DNA of 64,000 nucleotides from PALSA-1353 sp050014015 (GTDB lineage Bacteria; Planctomycetota; Phycisphaerae; Tepidisphaerales; Tepidisphaeraceae), in assembly GCA_050014015.1 (NCBI GenBank), contig JBEKEC010000009.1:29105-93104 (forward strand), read 5' to 3'. The stretch's first letter is position 1. Every line of letters starts with the position of its first letter. The notes beneath the pieces were generated by a model, which did not search any database, had not been told where the DNA came from, and saw only the letters and a list, made by a program, of their open reading frames with translations. A program made the translations under genes and the position numbers. Below, piece by piece: positions 1 to 8,274 of this stretch.

Positions 1-1
1 G

Positions 2-274
2 CCGGATAAATACGTCGAGGCCCTGGCCGGCAGCGACATTCAGACCAATCCACCCGCCACCAACGACGCGGTCGAAAAGCTCAACAAAACCTATACCCGA
101 ACGGTGGACAAGATGCCGCCCAAAGCCGTGCTCGACGACATCGACGCCAAGGTCGATCAGCAAAAGATGGAAGACAAGCTGATGGAAGAGGGCGCCGCCA
201 AGTTCGCCGATCCCCACAAGGCGCTGCTGAAGTTGATCGACCAGAAGCGGACGCAACTCGCGGCGGCGAAATGA
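2..274 (+). CDS. tal: Transaldolase, C-terminal part (cut by window edge)
   Basis: The first 90 codons in view are the 3' end of a gene that begins before the window. The visible protein reads KYVEALAGSDIQTNPPAT near its start and ends with EDKLMEEGAAKFADPHKALL. This matches the C-terminal pattern of the actinobacterial/planctomycete type of transaldolase (KYV.eL...tvnTmP.aT, then a helix ending EGv.KFadp...LL). Transaldolase moves a three-carbon unit between sugar phosphates in the cytosolic pentose phosphate pathway. The catalytic lysine lies upstream and cannot be checked. The stop overlaps the start of the next gene as ATGA, so the two are probably cotranscribed, and the sugar isomerase neighbour fits carbohydrate metabolism. 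Confidence 0.6.
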   Translation, partial: PDKYVEALAGSDIQTNPPATNDAVEKLNKTYTRTVDKMPPKAVLDDIDAKVDQQKMEDKLMEEGAAKFADPHKALLKLIDQKRTQLAAAK

Positions 275-1047
275 GCGGGCAAGCAATCGTGCGTCGTCGA
301 TTGGCCGTGGTCGCCGCTAGTCTCGACGACGATTTTCGTTCCGCCGCAAAAATCGCCCGCGCCGCCGGTTTCGCCGCCCTTCAACTCGATTCGCATCTCG
401 GCGATCTGGACATCCTGTCCCTTTCCCAAAGCGGAAAGCGCGAACTGCGGGCAATCCTGCGATCCGGCGAGTTGGATTTGGTTGGATTGCGCCTGGACCT
501 CGGCGCCAAAGGCCTGGCCGCCGATGTCGATGCCGCGCTGGACCGCATCGAAAAACTCCTCGCCGCCGCCGCCGGATTGCAATCCCCGCTCCTCTGCCTC
601 GATCTCGGCCCGGTTCCGGCCGATCAACTGATGGATGCCGCCCTATCCGAACTCGCCCGCCGCGCCGACCGCCACGGCGTCACGATCGCTTTCCGCAGCG
701 AATTAGCCCCCTTCGCCGCCCTCGACCGCGCGTTGAAATTCGCCGCCTGTCCCTGGTTCGGCCTCGATCTCGACCCCGTCTCGATTCTCAAGGACGACTG
801 GAGCACGGACGAAATCTTTTCCCATCTCGGCCAACAAATCCGCCACGTCCGAGCCCGCGACGCCCTCGCCGGCCCCGACCGCCGCACCAAGCCCGCCGTA
901 ATTGGAACCGGCTCCGTGGACTGGCCTCGCTTGCTATCCGATCTGGACGCCACCGGCTATCACGGCTGGCTCACTCTCGACCCCGTCGATCTCCCCAACC
1001 GCCGCGCCGCCGCCATGTCCGGCGCCGCCGCGCTTTGGCGAACGTAG
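271..1047 (+). CDS. Sugar phosphate isomerase/epimerase-like TIM-barrel protein
   Basis: This 258-residue protein has the alternating strand/helix pattern of the xylose-isomerase-like (AP-endonuclease 2) TIM barrel, with strand-like segments LAVVAAS (about 11-17), LLCLDLG (about 107-113), WFGLDLD (about 162-168) and the C-terminal GYHGWLTLDPV. Members bind a divalent metal and isomerise or epimerise sugars, polyols or their phosphates; the substrate here cannot be told. It starts with an ATG inside the stop of the transaldolase gene (ATGA), indicating translational coupling. A strong palindrome lies 43 bases beyond the stop and could end the transcript. Very high Ala/Arg content is typical of this genome. 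Confidence 0.65.
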   Translation: MSGQAIVRRRLAVVAASLDDDFRSAAKIARAAGFAALQLDSHLGDLDILSLSQSGKRELRAILRSGELDLVGLRLDLGAKGLAADVDAALDRIEKLLAAAAGLQSPLLCLDLGPVPADQLMDAALSELARRADRHGVTIAFRSELAPFAALDRALKFAACPWFGLDLDPVSILKDDWSTDEIFSHLGQQIRHVRARDALAGPDRRTKPAVIGTGSVDWPRLLSDLDATGYHGWLTLDPVDLPNRRAAAMSGAAALWRT

Positions 1048-1089
1048 CCCGCTTCCAATTGTATCGCAGCATTCAGCCCTCCCCGAAAG

Positions 1090-1111
1090 CCGGGGGATGG
1101 CCATCCCCCGG
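1090..1111. terminator. GC-rich perfect palindrome, candidate terminator or REP element
   Basis: A perfect 22-base palindrome whose left arm is CCGGGGGATGG. It lies 43 bases past the isomerase stop and about 100 bases from the 3' end of the convergent aspartyl-protease gene. It has no T-tract, so it may stabilise 3' ends rather than act as a classical terminator. A related perfect palindrome occurs at 63880-63899. Confidence 0.4.
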
Positions 1112-1211
1112 TCTTCGAACGCCGCAAACCGTCCGAACGTTCTTTGGATCCCACGCGACCCACGGAAATGCGCCGCGCCGACATCAACCTTGAACGGCCC
1201 TATTGTTCGGG

Positions 1212-2387
1212 TCAAATCCTGCGCCGAAGCTTGAATTTCGTCATTTTGGTCGTATCGCCTCGAAGGTAAGTAACGAATATTTCTTTGCCGTCCTGCGATT
1301 GCAATAGATCGCGCAGGTCTTCAATATCGTACTCCCCGGCCGGCTTCTGGTTCACTGCGAGAAGGATGTCACCTTCACGAATTCCGGCCTCGTAGGCAGG
1401 GCTGTCCTTGTCTACAACCTGCGCCACGGTTTGGGATTTCGGACGGAGAATGTGCATGCCGCTCATTCCTTCCTCGTCGCGCCGAGAATATTGCTTACCG
1501 GGCTTCAAGTACAATCGCAGATTATGAAAATCGATCGTTACCATGTGGCGCGAGAGGAATTTCAGGCCCAGGGAGCAGCCAAATTCACCTTTCGTTTCGT
1601 CAATCAAGACATCGCGGTATCGCATCTTGGCAACTTCAAATGTGGATATCCGCATTGTTCGTAGCATTACGGTTCGTCCGAGCACGGAATTCGGGCTTGA
1701 ATCAACGGCACCGTTGAACGACCGTTGCACGCTATCGAAGAGGGCAGACGTAACCTCAACACCGCGGTCGGATCCAGTGTCTATGTTAAATAGGAGATGC
1801 TGGTCGAAGGCGTCCAAATGAATGGCCGGGGTAAGAGCGTGGGACTCGATGGGTATTTGCGTGCCCCACTCGGGATGTGGCAAAGAGTCCGGTCGGAAAA
1901 GCCGCAGACTGTTTTCATCGAAATCCACCTGCACAACGAAATCGCGTAATGAGACTGCCCCGAGAATGCCGATAACCGGACGATCCGAAACGGCCCTGAT
2001 GTTAGATAAGTCCTGCCGACCCACAAGCGTATCACTTATTCGTATGGGGCTGATATCCACATCGGGAGGATTATACAGTTCTAAGGTTGTGCTACCCCCC
2101 GCCGGAGTCTTCACATCCATCGAATTCCCAGTATCCTGCAAATCGGGAAACGCCGTGGAGTCCATAACACAGCACCCAAAGCCAGTGTCCAATACAAAGC
2201 ACTGCTGTTTACCCTTCCAAACAACCGGAATTGTAATCATGTGGTTTGAACCTTCGATCCTAAATTCTGCGAGGGCAGATCGTGTGGCCGGCGGATTTGG
2301 CGACGCCTGCGCCGTCGAAAAGAAAAAGAGGAAGAACAAAACAAACGTCCGCACCCATCGAGATGCTCCGGCCCCGGGAATAAGCAT
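1212..2387 (-). CDS. Secreted retropepsin-like aspartyl protease with C-terminal PDZ domain
   Basis: The 391-residue product starts with a charged stretch and a hydrophobic signal or anchor segment (about residues 12-27), so it is likely exported. Two aspartyl-protease lobes follow, each with a catalytic-type DTG: VLDTGFG (D67) and NIDTGSD (D203). The C-terminal 75 residues form a PDZ domain (SPAYEAGIREGDILLAVN). Two DTG lobes followed by PDZ is a known architecture of bacterial retropepsin-like proteins; both active-site aspartates are present, so one chain could form a complete active site. Likely role: periplasmic or surface proteolysis, substrate unknown. It is transcribed away from the GntR operon across a 112-base divergent gap. 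Confidence 0.75.
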   Translation of the reverse strand: MLIPGAGASRWVRTFVLFFLFFFSTAQASPNPPATRSALAEFRIEGSNHMITIPVVWKGKQQCFVLDTGFGCCVMDSTAFPDLQDTGNSMDVKTPAGGSTTLELYNPPDVDISPIRISDTLVGRQDLSNIRAVSDRPVIGILGAVSLRDFVVQVDFDENSLRLFRPDSLPHPEWGTQIPIESHALTPAIHLDAFDQHLLFNIDTGSDRGVEVTSALFDSVQRSFNGAVDSSPNSVLGRTVMLRTMRISTFEVAKMRYRDVLIDETKGEFGCSLGLKFLSRHMVTIDFHNLRLYLKPGKQYSRRDEEGMSGMHILRPKSQTVAQVVDKDSPAYEAGIREGDILLAVNQKPAGEYDIEDLRDLLQSQDGKEIFVTYLRGDTTKMTKFKLRRRI

Positions 2388-2443
2388 ATAGCTGTCTTAA
2401 CGCCGCGCGCCTGATGTGGAAAGCGCTCCGCGTCGCTTTCCCC

Positions 2444-2472
2444 TTGACGCCTCGAATGATTAGTGTTATATA
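2444..2472 (+). promoter_or_regulatory. Sigma70-type promoter of the GntR-ABC operon
   Basis: TTGACG (2444-2449), a 17-base spacer and TATATA (2467-2472) form a near-consensus vegetative promoter. A start about 7 bases beyond the -10 leaves a leader of only about 20 bases before the TTG start of the regulator at 2500. The -10 box lies inside the palindrome at 2462-2484. Confidence 0.6.
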
Positions 2473-2484
2473 TCTATAGTCACT
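2462..2484. promoter_or_regulatory. Candidate GntR (YtrA-type) operator overlapping the -10 box
   Basis: An interrupted palindrome with ends AGTG and CACT and inner TATA/TATA elements (AGTGTTATA, then TATAGTCACT) covers the -10 box and the probable start site. Such placement is what an autorepressor would use, and the first gene of the operon is a YtrA-type GntR regulator. Binding is inferred. Confidence 0.5.
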
Positions 2485-2499
2485 TGCCGCCAGGCCCAC

Positions 2500-2913
2500 T
2501 TGTTCATCCGCATCGAAACATCTTCGGGAATGCCGATCACGCGGCAGATCACGGACCAGATTCGCTCCCACGCCGCCAGCGGGACGCTGTTGCCGGGGGA
2601 TCGCCTGCCCAGCGTGCGCCAGCTTGCCAAGGAATTGGCCGTCAACCAGAACACCATTCTGCACGTCTACGAACGCCTGACGGCCGAGGGATTGCTGGAA
2701 CGCCGGCAGGGGGATGGGACGTATGTCTCCCAAAAGCTGCCGCCGGGCCGGGCCAAGGCGCAGCGAGAACTGCTGATCCAGGAGATCGATCGGCTTGGAC
2801 ATCGTGCATTCGATCTGGGGATCACTTCGGACCAGGTCCATGATCTGATCGATGAATCTTTCGCCCGCGTCCAAAAGGAGCGGGCACCCGCCGGGAAAGG
2901 TCGTGCCTCATGA
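2500..2913 (+). CDS. GntR family transcriptional regulator, YtrA subfamily
   Basis: A 137-residue regulator. Residues 1-75 form the winged helix of GntR proteins (ITDQIRSHAASGTLLPGDRL, then PSVRQLAKELAVNQNTI and the wing GLLERRQGDGTYVS). Only a short helical tail follows instead of a large effector domain, which defines the YtrA type. The TTG at 2500 gives the typical YtrA N-terminus (hydrophobic-x-I-x-x-SSGxPI). YtrA regulators repress downstream ABC transporter genes and respond to cell-envelope stress in Firmicutes; by analogy this one probably represses itself and the three transporter genes. Its stop overlaps the ATPase start (ATGA). Confidence 0.85.
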   Translation: MFIRIETSSGMPITRQITDQIRSHAASGTLLPGDRLPSVRQLAKELAVNQNTILHVYERLTAEGLLERRQGDGTYVSQKLPPGRAKAQRELLIQEIDRLGHRAFDLGITSDQVHDLIDESFARVQKERAPAGKGRAS

Positions 2914-3830
2914 GCGAAGCGCCGGTCATTCAGTTGCAGGGCGTGCGAAAATCCTTCGGCCGGAACGAAGTGCTGAAGGGACTCGATCTGAGCGTCCCGC
3001 AGGGCCAGACGTTTGCCTTCCTCGGCCGGAACGGCGCGGGCAAGACGACCACCATTCGCATGCTACTTGGCCTGCTGAAATCGGACGCCGGAGAGGTGCG
3101 CGTGCTGGGATTGGATCCTCAAAGGAATCCGATGGAAGTCCGCCGGCGCGTGGGGTACGTCGCCGAGGACCAGACCATGTTCGGATGGATGCGCGTGGGG
3201 CAGCTTCTGTCGTTCATCGCGCCTTTCTATCCAACCTGGGACCACGAGTGGGCCAGGCAATTGAGCGATCGGTTTGAATTGCCGCTCAAGACGCGCATCA
3301 GGCATCTTTCCAAGGGCCAGAGCGCTCGGGTGGCGCTGCTGCTGGCGCTGGCGCACCGGCCGGAACTGGTGATTCTGGACGATCCGACGCTCGGCTTGGA
3401 CCCGATCATGCGCAAGGAATTTCTGCGCGATCTGGTCACCCATCTGCAAGGCGAGCGCGTCAGCGTCTTTTTCAGTTCCCACCTGCTCTACGAGATCGAA
3501 CCGGTGGCCGATTCGGTGGTGATTCTGGACCATGGCGTGGTGGTGCGCCAGGCGGCGACGGAGGATTTGCGCGCCGCCGTCAGGCGGCTGGTGACGCCGC
3601 TGGAGGCGGAAAACGTGTTGCGCAATCTGCCAGGCGTGCTCGACTTCAGCCGGCTTGGCCGGCAGGCAACGGTCGTGGTGGAAGACATCGCCGCCGCCCG
3701 GCCGATTCTGGCGGCGGCAAATGTGACCGCTCAGGAGATTGAGCTGAATCTCGACGAAATATTCGAGGCTTACGTCATCGGCCGAAAGGAGGGCGCGGAT
3801 GCGGAACCTGCTTTGGAAAGAGTGGCATGA
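2910..3830 (+). CDS. ABC transporter ATP-binding protein
   Basis: A 306-residue ATPase with Walker A GRNGAGKT (39-46), signature LSKGQ (133-137), Walker B LVILDDP (153-159), D-loop LGLDP and an H-loop histidine in FSSHLL. The usual catalytic glutamate after Walker B is aspartate (D158), a variant I associate with YtrB-like ATPases. About 90 residues beyond the ATPase core form a C-terminal extension. It starts inside the stop of the GntR gene and runs 32 bases into the first permease gene, so the set is tightly coupled. Predicted to power the two ABC-2-type membrane subunits that follow; substrate unknown. Confidence 0.9.
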   Translation: MSEAPVIQLQGVRKSFGRNEVLKGLDLSVPQGQTFAFLGRNGAGKTTTIRMLLGLLKSDAGEVRVLGLDPQRNPMEVRRRVGYVAEDQTMFGWMRVGQLLSFIAPFYPTWDHEWARQLSDRFELPLKTRIRHLSKGQSARVALLLALAHRPELVILDDPTLGLDPIMRKEFLRDLVTHLQGERVSVFFSSHLLYEIEPVADSVVILDHGVVVRQAATEDLRAAVRRLVTPLEAENVLRNLPGVLDFSRLGRQATVVVEDIAAARPILAAANVTAQEIELNLDEIFEAYVIGRKEGADAEPALERVA

Positions 3831-4491
3831 GCAAAGCTGGAAGCTCGGCTTCGGCTGCATCGTGCTGGGCGCCCTGGCGCTGATCGGATTGCATTCGCGC
3901 ATCGTCGCCGACCAGACGTTGATAATTTGGGTCAACTTTCTGGGCATGACCATGCTGCCCGTTCTATCCAGCACCGGCCTTGTGCCCGCCGAGCGCGGGG
4001 AGGGCAGCCTGGAATCGCTGCTGGCGCTGCCGGTGAAGCCGTGGCGAATTCTGGCGGCCAAGACGGCGATGGGAATCGCCCTGTGCATCGGACCGATGCT
4101 CGTCGCCGCGGTAGTGAGTCTGCTCGTTGCCGGAGGCCGGGAAATGCCCGATAGCGCCGTCGTGGCGATTTACGCCAAATCAACCGTCGCGACGCTTTCG
4201 CTGTTTATATGGATGTTGGCTCTGACGATTCAGCTCCCGAGCGAGGCGCGGGCGGCGCTGGTGGGCGTTGGCTTGCTGGTCTTTTGGATGCTGGCGTCGG
4301 CGGGACTGGCCGATCCGTCGGTTCCAAGGTGGGCGCTGGCCATATCTCCGTTTGCGTTGTTCTATGGGGTCGCCGACCAAATCGCCGAACCCCTGCCGGC
4401 GGTTATCGTGTTGGCGGTTCAGGCGGGGATTGCCTTGGGGCTCTGGATATGGGCCTCGAAACGGCTCAGCAATTTGGAGGGCCAATCGTGA
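3799..4491 (+). CDS. ABC-2 type transporter permease
   Basis: A 230-residue membrane protein with about six hydrophobic segments (for example LGFGCIVLGALALIGL, MGIALCIGPMLVAAVVSLLV, AALVGVGLLVFWMLASAG). It has the ABC-2 hallmark of a short cytosolic N-terminus with LLWKEW, and a loop ERGEGSLESLLALPVKPWRILAAK (given here as one loop, key part ESLLALPV), which is the cytosolic coupling region of this family. The start overlaps the ATPase gene by 32 bases and the stop overlaps the next permease start (GTGA). Forms the membrane part of the exporter with the downstream protein. Confidence 0.8.
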   Translation: MRNLLWKEWHEQSWKLGFGCIVLGALALIGLHSRIVADQTLIIWVNFLGMTMLPVLSSTGLVPAERGEGSLESLLALPVKPWRILAAKTAMGIALCIGPMLVAAVVSLLVAGGREMPDSAVVAIYAKSTVATLSLFIWMLALTIQLPSEARAALVGVGLLVFWMLASAGLADPSVPRWALAISPFALFYGVADQIAEPLPAVIVLAVQAGIALGLWIWASKRLSNLEGQS

Positions 4492-6275
4492 AACAACTCA
4501 CCGCCCTTGTCTGGAAAGAATGGCGCGAGGTTCGCGTTTTCCTATGGATCGCCTTCGGCGTATTCATCGGCCTTCCAATCATCGCGGGCTTGGAAGCAAT
4601 GGTGCAGTATTCCCACCGATTCGAGATTTCGACCTCGCCATGGGTTCTGGGATTCGGAGGCGTGCTGGCGGTCTTCGTCGCCGTCGGCGCCACCTGCCGC
4701 GATTTCAGCGGTCATCTCGAAGACTTCTGGCGATCCCAACCCGTCGGAATCACGCGTTGGCTCCTGGCCAAATATTTCGTCGGCCTGGCCGTCGTGCTCG
4801 TGGCTTGCGCCCTTCCCCTGGCCATCGAAGTTTCAATCGACCGCGACAAAAGCGCGCTCCCCCTCATCGTTTGGTTCCCATTCCTCTGGGCCGCGCTGTA
4901 CGGCATCGCGTTCCTCGCCGGTTGCCTGGTCCGACGCACCTCCCACGCCGCCATGCTGGCCCTGGCCGCGATGTTGTTGGTCTATTGCCTGCCGGTCGTG
5001 ATTCCACCATTGCAATGGCTGAATGTCAGCACCGTCACGGATTTTTCCACCGGCATGCTTGGTCCATGGCCCCGGGTGCTGGGACTGTCTCAATTGGCTT
5101 TTGCCGCGGGAATGCTCGGCCTTGCCATTGCAGTATTGGTATTGTCCCTGCTGGCCGTCCATTTCGACTGGCGCGTCGGCTCGGGCCGGAAAATGATGTA
5201 CGCTTCACTCTCCGCCGCCATCCTCATCCTCTTCGCCTCCGCCGCCTTCCAATTGGGCACCAACATGCCCATCCTGCGACAAATCGACATGCCCATGGGC
5301 GAGCAGGTCTGCCGGATCCACTGCGACGGTAACGATGGCTACGTGATAACCCGGACGGGCCGCTTGATTGCGCCAACGCCCGATTCGACTGTCAGGAAAT
5401 ACGAATGTAACTTTCGCACAGTCAAACTTACAGATTCCGGCATCGAACTTGGAAATCCCATCCGCGTAGCCTCGCAGTTTACATATGATCTCTGGTTTCA
5501 TGTCCACGCGCCTGGACACCCCGAGACGATCTATTACATCAGTAATACGGGCGAGGAAGAAAGGGAGACCCTATGGCTGAATGTGGCTCAACTCGATAAA
5601 GGGATCGACAAACCGGCCATACGGCTTTGGGAATACGAGCAATATTCCCCCAACGACTCCTGGCCGCTTCTCTATGCATCGGGAGACCGCCTATACGTCA
5701 TTGCCTCGCGCCTCATAACGCTGGATATCACCCAGCCGCTTACGCCTCGCGTGATTTCCAATGTGCCGTTTGGTTATTCATTTGGTTGGGCCCGACGTGG
5801 TAATGATTCCTTAACCGAGATTCTCCCCCCCGTGCCAACCCTGTCGCCGAGACAGAGGCTGCAAGCGGTCGCCCATCCGTTCAGCTTCGAGGGGGATACC
5901 CTTTGTGAATGGCTACGAGTTAACAATGACAGCACCTTGCTCGCCTATCGGCTCGCGCAACTGACAGACACCAGAGCCGTCTTCAAAATGATCGGGCAAT
6001 ATACGCCGACTTTGCTTGAAGAGATCTTTGGCGCACCAAATCCGCTCGACGTGGAGTTGCAGAACGGCTTGTTGTACGTCAGCCAATATCCCGGTAACAC
6101 GGAAAATCCGCACATCGACGTCTTCGACACACGTGGTCCTCATCCTCTGCGTCTGATCGGCCATTTCGCCGCTCCCGGCGTTCGGACCGTCTGCCCGCTG
6201 CCCGACGGCCGCGCCCTGGTCGGCGGCGACAAGCTCTGGCTCGTCGGCCCGCCGCCGCATCGCGGGCAAGACTGA
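4488..6275 (+). CDS. ABC-2 permease fused to a large extracytoplasmic beta-propeller-like domain
   Basis: The GTG at 4488 is the likely start: GGAGG lies 7 bases upstream and the codon overlaps the previous stop. Longer reading is open but runs antiparallel in sense to the first permease gene. The 595-residue product begins like its partner (LTALVWKEWREV), has about seven membrane segments to residue 260, then about 330 residues outside the membrane with repeated strand-rich units such as DRLYVIASRLITLDITQP and DVFDTRGPHPLRLIGHF. These resemble LVIVD or other beta-propeller blades. The membrane half is an ABC-2 permease; the propeller may sense or bind a ligand at the surface. The fusion is unusual for YtrA-regulated transporters. 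Confidence 0.7.
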   Translation: MKQLTALVWKEWREVRVFLWIAFGVFIGLPIIAGLEAMVQYSHRFEISTSPWVLGFGGVLAVFVAVGATCRDFSGHLEDFWRSQPVGITRWLLAKYFVGLAVVLVACALPLAIEVSIDRDKSALPLIVWFPFLWAALYGIAFLAGCLVRRTSHAAMLALAAMLLVYCLPVVIPPLQWLNVSTVTDFSTGMLGPWPRVLGLSQLAFAAGMLGLAIAVLVLSLLAVHFDWRVGSGRKMMYASLSAAILILFASAAFQLGTNMPILRQIDMPMGEQVCRIHCDGNDGYVITRTGRLIAPTPDSTVRKYECNFRTVKLTDSGIELGNPIRVASQFTYDLWFHVHAPGHPETIYYISNTGEEERETLWLNVAQLDKGIDKPAIRLWEYEQYSPNDSWPLLYASGDRLYVIASRLITLDITQPLTPRVISNVPFGYSFGWARRGNDSLTEILPPVPTLSPRQRLQAVAHPFSFEGDTLCEWLRVNNDSTLLAYRLAQLTDTRAVFKMIGQYTPTLLEEIFGAPNPLDVELQNGLLYVSQYPGNTENPHIDVFDTRGPHPLRLIGHFAAPGVRTVCPLPDGRALVGGDKLWLVGPPPHRGQD

Positions 6276-6565
6276 ATTCAGAAATCGCCTCGTCCGTAGC
6301 AAGATTTGGCCAAATTTGGCGCCTTCAACTTGTCCAATCGCGATAAGCCCAACGGCCACAATTCATAAGTGCATTTACAAGAAGCTTTTATGTTGATTTG
6401 TATGAGCTATCAGTCGCCAATTGCGCTTTGAAAAGTGTAAAATGTGTCAAATCGGCGCGTAACACCCGAGTGGCAGAAATCACGAGCTTGCCCTCTTCCA
6501 ATCGGCAATAGGAAATCGGCAATCGGCAATCTCCCCCTTCCCATCGTTTATACTTCCCGGCCGGA
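6276..6565. other. Intergenic region with degenerate short repeats
   Basis: No gene is supported here. The stretch is AT-richer than its surroundings in its middle and contains three copies of ATCGGCAAT at 6501-6530. Similar repeats lie at 22433-22466, also just upstream of a gene start. Confidence 0.5.
6501..6530. repeat. Degenerate tandem repeat (ATCGGCAAT family)
   Basis: Units ATCGGCAAT, AATCGGC and AATCGGCAAT follow each other immediately upstream of the radical SAM gene. The same word with variants (TTCGGCAAT, ATCGGCATT) recurs at 22433-22466 upstream of gpsA. Confidence 0.55.
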
Positions 6566-8089
6566 ATGCCTGACATTCTTCTGACCACTCTCAACGCCAA
6601 ATACGCCCACGCGGCGTTCGGGTTGCGGTATCTCTTGGCCAACCTCGGGCCGTTGCGGGAGCGGGCAGCCATCCTGGAGTTTGAGATCAATCAGAAGCCG
6701 ACCGATTTGGTCGAGGCGATCCTGGCCGAGAATCCGCGGATCGTGGGCATGGGGATTTACATCTGGAACGTCACCCCGGCGACTCAGGTCGTCGCGGAAC
6801 TGAAGCGCCTGCGGCCGGATGTTGTCATCATCCTCGGCGGGCCCGAGGTGAGTCACGAGGTGGATCAGCAGGAGATTTGCCGATTGGCGGATTACGTCAT
6901 CACGGGTGAAGCTGATCTGGCGTTCGCCCGGCTGTGCGAGGAGATTTTGTCCGGCCGGCGGCCGGTGGCGCGGGTGATTCCCGCGGAGTTGCCGGATTTT
7001 TCGCGCCTGAAGCTGCCTTATGATCTTTACGACGACCGCGATCTGGCGCATCGCGTTGTGTACGTCGAGGCGTCGCGCGGCTGTCCGTTCTCGTGCGAAT
7101 TCTGTTTGTCGTCGCTGGACGTTCCGGTGCGAAACGTGCCGCTGGAGGATTTTCTGCCGGCGATGGGCCGATTGCTGGATCGCGGATTGCGGCGATTCAA
7201 GTTCGTCGATCGGACGTTCAATCTGAACCTTCAAATCGGCCGGGCGATCCTGGAATTTTTCTGGAAGCGGTATGAGCCGGGGCTATTTTTGCATTTCGAG
7301 ATGATTCCGGATCGGCTGCCGGAGGGGCTGCGGGAAGCGATCCGGCTTTTTCCACCGGGCGCGTTGCAATTCGAGGTGGGGATCCAGAGTTTCAATCCCG
7401 ACGTTTGCCGGCGGATCAGCCGCCGGCAGGACGCCCGGCGGGCCGAGGAGAACCTGACGTTCCTGAGAGAACAGACCGGCGTTCACGTTCATGCCGACTT
7501 GATCGTCGGCTTGCCGGGCGAGGATTTGAAAAGTTTCGCGGCGGGATTTGGCCGGCTGGTTGGATTGGGTCCGCAGGAGATTCAAGTCGGTTTGCTGAAG
7601 CGGCTGCGGGGCACGCCGATCGCCCGGCACGACCGGGAATGGAAAATGGTCTACAGCCCCTTGCCCCCCTATGAGATATTGCAAACCGGGTCAATCGACT
7701 TCGCGATGATGCAGCGGCTGCGCCGCTTCGCCCGGTATTGGGACCTGGTGTCCAACAGCGGCAATTTCCTGGAATCATCGCCGCTGATTTGGCGCGACGC
7801 CTCGCCGTTTGCGGGATTTTTGCGCTTCAGTGATTGGATTTTTTCCCGGGCCGGGAAGAGTCATGGCATCTCCCTGCACCATCTTGCAGAGTTGCTTTTT
7901 GAATTTCTCACGGGCGAATTGGGGCAAGACGGCAGAGGGGCGGCGGAGGCGGTCTGGCGGGACTATCAACGCGGCGGACGCAGCGATCGGCCGCGATTTT
8001 TGTTGAAACATTTGCCTTCCGATACCGTGAACGTACAGCGGAGGGCAGCCCCTCCCGCGGTCAAAAGGCAGTTTCGACGGCTGGCATGA
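6566..8089 (+). CDS. B12-binding radical SAM protein with DUF4080-like C-terminus
   Basis: A 507-residue enzyme. Residues 1-130 are a cobalamin-binding Rossmann domain (LLTTLNAKYAHAAFGLRYL; VVIILGGPEVS; YVITGEAD). The radical SAM core follows with the [4Fe-4S] motif CPFSCEFC (C173, C177, C180), the strand FEVGIQSF and the helper motif DLIVGLPGED. The C-terminal third (MVYSPLPPYEILQT, then FARYWDLVSNSGNF) matches what I recall as the DUF4080 region that ends this family. Members are cytosolic and probably act on metabolites or modify unactivated carbons; the substrate is unknown. It stands alone, so context gives no clue. Confidence 0.85.
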   Translation: MPDILLTTLNAKYAHAAFGLRYLLANLGPLRERAAILEFEINQKPTDLVEAILAENPRIVGMGIYIWNVTPATQVVAELKRLRPDVVIILGGPEVSHEVDQQEICRLADYVITGEADLAFARLCEEILSGRRPVARVIPAELPDFSRLKLPYDLYDDRDLAHRVVYVEASRGCPFSCEFCLSSLDVPVRNVPLEDFLPAMGRLLDRGLRRFKFVDRTFNLNLQIGRAILEFFWKRYEPGLFLHFEMIPDRLPEGLREAIRLFPPGALQFEVGIQSFNPDVCRRISRRQDARRAEENLTFLREQTGVHVHADLIVGLPGEDLKSFAAGFGRLVGLGPQEIQVGLLKRLRGTPIARHDREWKMVYSPLPPYEILQTGSIDFAMMQRLRRFARYWDLVSNSGNFLESSPLIWRDASPFAGFLRFSDWIFSRAGKSHGISLHHLAELLFEFLTGELGQDGRGAAEAVWRDYQRGGRSDRPRFLLKHLPSDTVNVQRRAAPPAVKRQFRRLA

Positions 8090-8274
8090 TGCGAAACCGG
8101 GCATGAGGTGGGAAAAGGGTCGCCGCAATGCCGGTCGGGATGCTTGCCAAAAGCCCTTTTTTCTTGCAAGATTCTCTGCACCTTTTGGATGACTCCGCCT
8201 CAGATGGATGGTGAGAAGCGCCAAAGAGGGCGGGAACGGCATCAAAATAGGGAACAGTTGGAAAGGAGCGCGTC

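Noticed and set aside
4209..4487. Upstream in-frame extension of the second ABC permease
   Set aside because: It lies within the first permease gene in another frame and is Gly-rich and family-unlike; GTG at 4488 has a GGAGG site and overlaps the previous stop.
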